Below are positions 7,008-11,650 of a stretch of 11,650 nt of DNA, in pieces. The number at the start of each line of letters is the position of its first letter. The first letter of the stretch is position 1. The position numbers were made by a program, and so were the translations under genes. The notes beneath the pieces are model-generated. The model made no database searches and was not told the origin of the DNA. It worked only from the letters and a program-made list of their open reading frames with translations. The stretch is from NCBI GenBank assembly GCA_036491435.1, contig DASXBZ010000207.1, positions 1 through 11,650 on the forward strand. The letters are read 5' to 3'. This DNA comes from Bog-473 sp036491435. Its GTDB lineage: Bacteria; Actinomycetota; Acidimicrobiia; Acidimicrobiales; RAAP-2.

Positions 7008-7327
7008 GCGTGGACGTCCTCCCTGACCTGCACCTGCCCGACGAGCCGGTCGTCCGGGCCGAGGCGTGGACCCACGCCGTGGTCGGTGAAGGCCAGGACC
7101 TCGAAGAGGTCCTGACGGCGGCCGACGGCCTGGTGCCGTGGCTCTGGATGCGCTGGCGGGCGCTGGCCTCCGCCGGCATGAGCGAGGAGGAACTGGCGCA
7201 GGTCGTCCTCGACTACCGGCGCGAGATCTGGCTGTGGCTGGCGGGCGAACGGACCTGGGCGCAGTGCTGCTCGGGCCTCATCGGGCGCATCGGCCGGCGG
7301 CTTGCTTCCGATCACCCCGTGGGGTGA
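7004..7327 (+). CDS. Small Trp-rich protein of unknown function
   Basis: This 107-residue protein is not one I recognise. It is read in the frame open between the FrhB-like gene and the ABC ATPase, with overlaps at both ends: TTGA with the FrhB-like stop and GTGA with the next start. A GTG at 7010 would shorten it by two residues. It is acidic at the N-terminus and contains seven tryptophans, including WLWMRW (46-51) and EIWLWLAGERTW (74-85), plus adjacent cysteines at 88-89. There is no signal peptide and no clear membrane span; the middle could be helical. Its fixed place between coupled genes suggests it is translated and acts with the reductase or the transporter. Its function is unknown. 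Confidence 0.7.
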   Translation: MSVDVLPDLHLPDEPVVRAEAWTHAVVGEGQDLEEVLTAADGLVPWLWMRWRALASAGMSEEELAQVVLDYRREIWLWLAGERTWAQCCSGLIGRIGRRLASDHPVG

Positions 7328-8118
7328 CCGAAAGCCCAGCTGTTGCGCTGCGCGGCGTGACCGTCCGGCGCGACGGCGTGCGGGTGCTCGACGGCATCGA
7401 CTGGCAAATGGAGCGGGGCGAGCGCTGGGTCGTGCTCGGGCCGAACGGTTCCGGAAAGACCACCATGCTGCAAGTGGCCGGGGCGCGCCTGTGGCCGACC
7501 TCGGGACGCGTCGAGGTGTTGGGATCGGAGCTGGGGCGGGTCGACGTTCGCACGCTGCGCCCCCGGGTCGCGCTGGTCAGCGGCGCGGTGACGCGGCAGC
7601 TGCGCGCCGACGTCACGGCGCGCGAGGTCGTCGCCAGCGGCCGCTACGGAGCCCTCGAGACGTGGTGGAACACCTACGGCGCAGCGGACTGGGAGAAGGC
7701 GGACCAGCTCCTCGCCCAGGGGGGCGTTGCCGGGGTCGCGGACCGGACCTTCGGGGTGATCTCGGAAGGCGAGCGCCAACAAGTGCTCCTGGCCCGTGCG
7801 CTGATGAGCGACCCCGAGCTCGTGCTGCTCGACGAGCCGTTCGCCGGGCTCGATCTCGGTGCCCGAGAACGCCTGCTCTTGCGTCTGCGCGCGTTGGCCT
7901 CGGACGCCGCCAGCCCCCCGGCGGTCCTGGTGACGCACCACTGCGAGGAGATTCCGCCCGGCTTCACCCATGGCGGCCTCATGCGCGCCGGGCGCCTCAT
8001 CGCGGCCGGGCCGCTCGCCGAGGTCGTCACATCGCAACACGTGTCCGCCTGCTTCGACGTCGCGGTCACCGTGGGCTGCAGCGACGGCAGGTGGTGGAGT
8101 CGAGCCATCCCGGCGTGA
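7324..8118 (+). CDS. ABC transporter ATP-binding protein
   Basis: This 264-residue cytoplasmic ATPase has Walker A GPNGSGKTT (39-47), signature motif ISEGERQQ (146-153, in place of LSGGQ), Walker B ELVLLDEPF (165-173) and switch histidine in VTHHCEEIP (203-211). No Gln is found at the usual Q-loop site (VALVSGAV, 82-89). These features resemble the YlmA-like/iron-complex-transport group rather than the sulfate importer ATPase CysA, which is longer with a C-terminal regulatory domain. The GTG start overlaps the preceding gene by four bases. No membrane or solute-binding partner is in the window, so the substrate is unknown. It may act with a distant permease or as a non-transport ATPase. Confidence 0.9.
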   Translation: MTESPAVALRGVTVRRDGVRVLDGIDWQMERGERWVVLGPNGSGKTTMLQVAGARLWPTSGRVEVLGSELGRVDVRTLRPRVALVSGAVTRQLRADVTAREVVASGRYGALETWWNTYGAADWEKADQLLAQGGVAGVADRTFGVISEGERQQVLLARALMSDPELVLLDEPFAGLDLGARERLLLRLRALASDAASPPAVLVTHHCEEIPPGFTHGGLMRAGRLIAAGPLAEVVTSQHVSACFDVAVTVGCSDGRWWSRAIPA

Positions 8119-8152
8119 CGCGCCGCTCATGAGCAGGACCGGAAGAAATCCC

Positions 8153-8181
8153 TTGAATCGGCGCGAAGACGTTGGTACAAA
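8153..8181 (+). promoter_or_regulatory. Putative promoter of the GlpR-like gene
   Basis: TTGAAT (8153-8158) and TACAAA (8176-8181) are separated by exactly 17 bases and match sigma-70-type consensus at four of six positions each. A start near 8188 would give a leader of about 110 bases carrying two hairpins. Confidence 0.35.
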
Positions 8182-8197
8182 TCGGAGACACAGGAGA

Positions 8198-8218
8198 AGT
8201 GCCGACGAGGTCGGCGCT
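8198..8218 (+). terminator. GC-rich stem-loop after the reductase operon
   Basis: Bases 8198-8206 pair with 8210-8218 over nine positions, one of them G-U, around a GAG triloop. It lies 80 bases past the ABC ATPase stop. It may end the cys transcript, although no T-run follows, or it may be part of the next gene's leader. Confidence 0.35.
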
Positions 8219-8243
8219 GTGCATTTCCCCACCATCCACCATT

Positions 8244-8273
8244 TCTAAAGAGCTGATCAATAGGCTTTTTAGA
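8244..8273. repeat. AT-rich 10-bp inverted repeat upstream of the GlpR-like gene
   Basis: TCTAAAGAGC (8244-8253) pairs with GCTTTTTAGA (8264-8273) over ten positions, one of them G-U, around a 10-base loop. The low GC content contrasts with its surroundings. It lies 26 bases before the GTG at 8300 and could be a terminator, an operator or a leader hairpin. Confidence 0.45.
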
Positions 8274-8299
8274 GGAGAGCGAAGGTAGGTCGTCGGGGA

Positions 8300-9025
8300 G
8301 TGGCGATTGTGATCTTGCTAGGACTCGTAGCAGTGCTATGGGTGGTAGTCCTGGCGCCGAGCGCTTGGCGACGGTTCGGCGAGCGACAAGGTGTCGGGTC
8401 GATCGAGAATTTTCATCATCAGCTCCAGCTGCTCGAGCATGCTGGTCCGAAGACGGTCGCGCCGGCATACCGGCTCCATACGGCGCTTCCGGGCGGTTCG
8501 CCCGGGCCGGAAGCCACGCCGACGTCGGACAGTTCACGTCCCAAGCTCGTCCTGTTGCGGCCGACCGACGACGCCGCGGCGGCCCACGTCGACGACGACG
8601 AGGGCTGCCACTACGAGCGGATCGGTGTGCTGGACCGGCCAGATCCCGTTTGCCTGCCCGAGGCGCGGGCCGACGTGCGGCTCCTGCGCCGTGACCTGGC
8701 GCGCCGCCGCTTCAGCACCCTGCTGCGGTGCCTGGGCGGCGTCGCCGTCTCCACCTTCATCATCGGCCTGTGGCCCGGCATGCACCTGGCGTGGATCTTC
8801 ACCGCGCTGACCGGCCTTCCGGCCCTTGCCCTTCTCGGCCTCATGGCCTACGCCAACGAGCTCAAGGAGGAGCGGCGCCGGCGCGGGTCGCACCGTCCCC
8901 GAGGAGTCGCCGACGCGGTCGAGTACTTCGACCCCGTCGAACACATCGACCCGGCGACCGCCGGCTACCCGGGCGCCTGGGACGACGACGAGCCGTTCGA
9001 AGAGCCCCGGGTGGCCGCCCGCTAG
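8300..9025 (+). CDS. Membrane protein resembling actinobacterial GlpR (Rv0996-like)
   Basis: This 241-residue protein has an N-terminal membrane segment (about 1-19), then a motif-poor cytoplasmic region including RRFGERQGVGSIENFHHQLQLLEH (about 24-47). A hydrophobic hairpin follows at about 143-187, with AWIFTALTGLPALALLGLMAY. The tail is charged and acidic. This layout recalls the actinobacterial GlpR family, the membrane partner of a gephyrin-like protein linked to cell division, but that match is from memory and moderate. GTG at 8300 has only a distant GAAGG; GTG at 8309 has GGGGAG eight bases upstream and may be the true start. The gene is separated from the cys operon by hairpins, so it is probably transcribed alone. 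Confidence 0.7.
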   Translation: MAIVILLGLVAVLWVVVLAPSAWRRFGERQGVGSIENFHHQLQLLEHAGPKTVAPAYRLHTALPGGSPGPEATPTSDSSRPKLVLLRPTDDAAAAHVDDDEGCHYERIGVLDRPDPVCLPEARADVRLLRRDLARRRFSTLLRCLGGVAVSTFIIGLWPGMHLAWIFTALTGLPALALLGLMAYANELKEERRRRGSHRPRGVADAVEYFDPVEHIDPATAGYPGAWDDDEPFEEPRVAAR

Positions 9026-9044
9026 AGCGTCATCGCCCTGGCCA

Positions 9045-9070
9045 GGCGCTTCCGGGACCTCCGGAACGCC
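9045..9070 (+). terminator. Strong stem-loop after the GlpR-like gene
   Basis: GGCG (9045-9048) plus TTCCGG (9050-9055) pair with CCGGAA (9061-9066) plus CGCC (9067-9070). There is a one-base bulge at 9049 and a five-base loop. It lies 20 bases past the stop codon and 20 bases before the tRNA. No U-run follows, as is common for terminators in high-GC actinomycetes. Confidence 0.5.
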
Positions 9071-9089
9071 CGGGTATCCTGATGAGCGC

Positions 9090-9162
9090 GGGGGTGTAGC
9101 TCAGCTGGTAGAGCGCTACGTTCGCAATGTAGAGGCCGAGGGTTCGAGTCCCTTCACCTCCA
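9090..9162 (+). tRNA. tRNA-Ala (anticodon CGC)
   Basis: All four arms fold. The acceptor GGGGGTG (9090-9096) pairs with CACCTCC (9155-9161). The D stem is GCTC/GAGC (9099-9102/9111-9114). The anticodon stem 9116-9120/9128-9132 closes loop TTCGCAA with CGC at 9123-9125. The T stem 9138-9142/9150-9154 encloses TTCGAGT. Position 3 is G and position 70 is T, giving the G3-U70 pair that defines alanine tRNAs and confirms the anticodon call. The discriminator is A at 9162; CCA is not encoded. The molecule is 73 nt. A TATCCT at 9075-9080 could be its -10 element. Confidence 0.97.
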
Positions 9163-9369
9163 CCCGCACGTTTGCAGTTCTGTTGTGGCTTGGCCTGTCC
9201 CTCCCGCTAGGGGCACGCCGCTGCGTCCAGTTCCATGACGGGCGCCCCATGAGCGCCTGTGCAGTCATCTCTCCGAGCGTCGCGTCACCGTGAGACGCTG
9301 GACCGTGGCCCCGGTCGTCCACGCATCTTTCGGCGCCAAAGGCTTCTGCCGCTTCGTCGTCCGGCTGGG

Positions 9370-10032
9370 TCAGCTCAGGGCGTAGGGCATCGCTCGGTGT
9401 GGTCTCCCGAAGCGCATGTGAAGCGAGACGAACCCGGCTGCGATCGCCGCATAGAAGCACCAGAGTGACGTGAATCCATCAGCGGTGAGCCGAGCCAGCA
9501 CGACCACCGCGATCACATTCGCAACACCGAAGATCACAATGTCCCGGTAGCCCGAGCAGAGGAGCGATCCACATGTAGCAAGCACGTAGAGACCGACGAT
9601 GAGGATCCCATTGTGAAGCCCGATGCCGTACGCGAGATGGTACGCGCCCAGCTTGACCGATACAGGCCCACGCAGCATGGTGATCAAGAGGACGATCGCC
9701 ACGCCGACCCCGAGGCCCAGAAAGGGGGCGACGATCCATCGTCGCCGTCCTGTCGGTTCGAGCTTCCAGATCGAGAGAGGGACAAGGATGGGGACTACGA
9801 CCATTGCGATCAACAAGTAGATCCACATCGCTACCCGTCCGATCGAGGACGGAACCGGTCCCTCGAGCGACCACCATACGAGCGACTCATCGAGCTGATG
9901 AACCCCGAGCACCAGCGGCACCAGCGCGAAGAGAAGGTGATTGTTCCGTCCGTGGAGGTGTTTGTAAGCGTCGACACCGATTGCGGTGACCACCAGTCCT
10001 CCGACGAGATCGCCTTCGGGGGAGAAGCACAC
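9370..10032 (-). CDS. Multispanning membrane protein resembling DUF6629
   Basis: This 220-residue protein starts MCFSPEGDLVGG, the N-terminus I associate with the DUF6629 family of actinobacterial membrane proteins. It has about seven hydrophobic segments, near residues 8-24, 33-46, 67-88, 99-120, 132-148, 154-172 and 182-198. A conserved-looking HQLDESLVWW (45-54) lies in or near the second. The function of the family is unknown. The GTG at 10032 was preferred because it gives the family N-terminus. An ATG at 10104, which overlaps the upstream stop as ATGA, would add 24 hydrophilic residues and cannot be excluded. A TATAAG at 10054-10049 could serve as a -10 element, supporting independent expression. 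It converges with the tRNA-Ala gene across about 200 bp in which I see no gene. Confidence 0.72.
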   Translation of the reverse strand: MCFSPEGDLVGGLVVTAIGVDAYKHLHGRNNHLLFALVPLVLGVHQLDESLVWWSLEGPVPSSIGRVAMWIYLLIAMVVVPILVPLSIWKLEPTGRRRWIVAPFLGLGVGVAIVLLITMLRGPVSVKLGAYHLAYGIGLHNGILIVGLYVLATCGSLLCSGYRDIVIFGVANVIAVVVLARLTADGFTSLWCFYAAIAAGFVSLHMRFGRPHRAMPYALS

Positions 10033-10100
10033 GTACTCAACGTATCGCCTTATAGGTTCGCTCTCGGCGGAGAAAGCCTCGACTAGATGTGTGACGCGAC

Positions 10101-11650
10101 TCATTGGACGAGCGACACCGTGCCGCAGTTCGCGGCGAGACCGGCGATGGTTGCGCCGCCGACGGTGATGCCGAGTGCCTGCAGGACGGGGCCGTAGGAG
10201 CCGTCAAGCACCCCCATCGTGTAGGAGACATCGGAGTTGGCGCCGTTGGCCGCCGTGAACGTCAGGACCGGTGGGCTCGTCGTCTCCCACGTTGAAGGTC
10301 GTGATTCCGGATTGGTGCCGGCCGAAGCGGTCGCCGCTGTCGGGGGGATCTCTGAGCCGGCCGGGTTTGCCGGCCCCGTGAATGCGGCCGAATTGATCGA
10401 CGTACCGCTGGAGAACGTGCCTTGAGCGGTCGCGTTGCCCTGCAGCGTGAGGGTGACGCCGTTGGTGCCGCTGGTTGTGGCACTCGTGTTCACTGGTGCG
10501 ATCGTCATGGTGTACAGCGAGTCGTCGTTGCAGGTCGTGCTGCTGAGGGTGGCGGCGCCGGTGGCCGCCGAGAGTGGAATGCGCAACGTTCCGAGCGACG
10601 AACCCTGACGCGTCAGGTTCATCGACAAAGTGGACTGCACCTGCGCGGCGCTGGCGGTCGTCCCGACCGGTCCGTTCGCCACCTGAGCGGGCCCCCCGGA
10701 CACCGTCGAGAGCGTGACGTTGTTGACAGAAAGACCAGGATCGCCCGCGAGAGCGGCATTGAGGTTGAGGGCGGACGTGACGTCGATCCCGTTAGTGCCG
10801 TTGGCCAATTCGGCCTCGGTAACCAGCAGCTGGAGGACGTTCACGCTCGCGTCGAGGCCCTGCTGCGAAACGGAGGGGTTCGTGCAGTTGTACTGGATCG
10901 AGCCCACGTTGACGTTGGCCAACTGGCACAGCTTCACGTCCGTGCTCTGGGCCGTGGAGAAAGTGCCGAGCGCCTGCAACGAACTGTACGGCGGGCTCCC
11001 CGTTCCGTAGTCGCTCGCGACGGCGCTCTCGTAGACGCTGAGCCACTGTCCCGCCGTCAGTTGGGCCGTCATGATGTTCGTCGACGAGAGCAGACCGCCC
11101 GAAGCTGTGATCAACTGCGCGAGGGTGACGTTGCCGGTGACGAAGCCCTCGTAGCCGGCGGCGGTCAGATTGACCGACGAGCCGAGCGGTGTGAGAAGGG
11201 CGTTGAGCACGGCGCTCTGGGTGCTGGTCATATTGACCGGATACACACCGATAGAGAAGTCGGCAACCGGGTTCTGCGTCGCGATCGACGAGCCGGACAC
11301 CGATCCCGAGACGGTGTTGCCGGCGTGTCCGGACAGGATGTTGAAGCCCCCGAAGAAGACTTGCGGCACGGACTGGTGCGCTATGACCTCGATGGCGTTG
11401 CAGCCGGGGTGGGGGATCTGGGGCGCCACGACCGGCTGGCAGGAGTTGCCGGTGTACCCGTCCGCTGTGAACTGTTTGGTCGTGGGGTTGTAGTACCCGG
11501 GCACGACCGCGAGCTGTGCGTTGGATCCGTTGTTCGCGAGGACGGTGGCCAGCTTGCCGTTCAGGTATGACTGGACGGCGGAGATCGAGCTCAGCGTGTC
11601 GGCGTAGCCGAGGTACCGGGCGAGGTCGAGTGCCGCCGTGTCGGCGATCG
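10101..11650 (-). CDS. Large secreted protein resembling TadG-type Flp pilus-assembly protein (5' end off right edge)
   Basis: The leftward frame is open from the window edge (first whole codon at 11648) to a TGA at 10101, giving 515 visible residues. A GTG at 11504 is internal, because coding continues upstream with DTAALDLARYLGYADTLSSISAVQSYLNGKLA. That stretch resembles the DAAALAGA...NG segment following the membrane anchor in TadE/TadG-like proteins. Next come GYYNPTTKQFTADG and AIEVIAHQSVPQVFFGGF, in the TadG-like pattern. The rest is rich in Ser, Thr, Asn, Gly and Ala and very poor in Lys and Arg, as expected for an extracellular beta-rich protein. The signal or anchor segment would be off the window. 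No other tad gene is visible, so the pilus role is inferred. Confidence 0.7.
   Translation of the reverse strand, partial: IADTAALDLARYLGYADTLSSISAVQSYLNGKLATVLANNGSNAQLAVVPGYYNPTTKQFTADGYTGNSCQPVVAPQIPHPGCNAIEVIAHQSVPQVFFGGFNILSGHAGNTVSGSVSGSSIATQNPVADFSIGVYPVNMTSTQSAVLNALLTPLGSSVNLTAAGYEGFVTGNVTLAQLITASGGLLSSTNIMTAQLTAGQWLSVYESAVASDYGTGSPPYSSLQALGTFSTAQSTDVKLCQLANVNVGSIQYNCTNPSVSQQGLDASVNVLQLLVTEAELANGTNGIDVTSALNLNAALAGDPGLSVNNVTLSTVSGGPAQVANGPVGTTASAAQVQSTLSMNLTRQGSSLGTLRIPLSAATGAATLSSTTCNDDSLYTMTIAPVNTSATTSGTNGVTLTLQGNATAQGTFSSGTSINSAAFTGPANPAGSEIPPTAATASAGTNPESRPSTWETTSPPVLTFTAANGANSDVSYTMGVLDGSYGPVLQALGITVGGATIAGLAANCGTVSLVQ

Noticed and set aside
8219..8248. Nine-codon frame MHFPTIHHF ahead of the AT-rich hairpin, resembling an attenuator leader peptide
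   Set aside because: It has no ribosome binding site, and a frame this short is expected by chance; the downstream gene is not an amino acid biosynthesis gene.
9089..9165. Protein-like GGVAQLVERYVRNVEAEGSSPFTST on the plus strand, and KGLEPSASTL on the minus strand
   Set aside because: These are well-known spurious translations of a tRNA gene; the region folds as tRNA-Ala.
9163..9369. Possible gene, attachment site or tRNA 3'-end repeat downstream of tRNA-Ala
   Set aside because: I found no supported frame and no second copy of the tRNA 3' end in the window; only a weak interrupted inverted repeat (9276-9299) is present.
1..11650. CRISPR arrays, insertion sequences, rRNA genes or prophage modules
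   Set aside because: No regularly spaced direct repeats, transposase or integrase motifs, or rRNA sequence were seen.

Overview
High-GC DNA with many GTG/TTG starts, start/stop overlaps and a GlpR-like membrane protein points to an actinomycete. A likely coenzyme F420 enzyme suggests an F420-using lineage such as Acidimicrobiia or a relative; this is inference and no marker gene settles it.

Region 1 (1-3310) is an assimilatory sulfate reduction locus read leftward: cysD and cysN (the two ATP sulfurylase subunits), then a precorrin-2 dehydrogenase/siroheme synthase. Past it, the first 33 codons of an unidentified gene run off the left edge. Region 2 (3311-8118) is read rightward from the same intergenic region. 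It holds an APS/PAPS reductase (cysH), a siroheme/[4Fe-4S] sulfite reductase of the NirA/CysI type, an FrhB-family flavo-iron-sulfur protein, a small Trp-rich unknown protein and an ABC ATPase. All five are chained by 1-4 nt start/stop overlaps. Together the two arms activate sulfate, reduce APS (or PAPS) to sulfite, make siroheme, and reduce sulfite to sulfide. The 158 bp between the proposed cysD and cysH starts carry back-to-back promoter-like elements and two perfect inverted repeats.

Region 3 (8119-9162) has a hairpin-rich leader, a membrane protein resembling actinobacterial GlpR, a strong stem-loop and tRNA-Ala(CGC). Region 4 (9163-11650) has about 200 bp with no gene, then, read leftward, a DUF6629-like multispanning membrane protein. 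Upstream of that is the C-terminal part of a large secreted Ser/Thr/Asn-rich protein resembling TadG-type Flp pilus-assembly proteins, which runs off the right edge.

The main find is the FrhB-like gene translationally coupled to the sulfite reductase. It may encode the electron-input subunit of a two-protein, bacterial, possibly F420H2-dependent sulfite reductase, parallel to the single-chain archaeal Fsr. A second oddity is that CysH lacks one of the four cysteines that normally hold the APS reductase iron-sulfur cluster.
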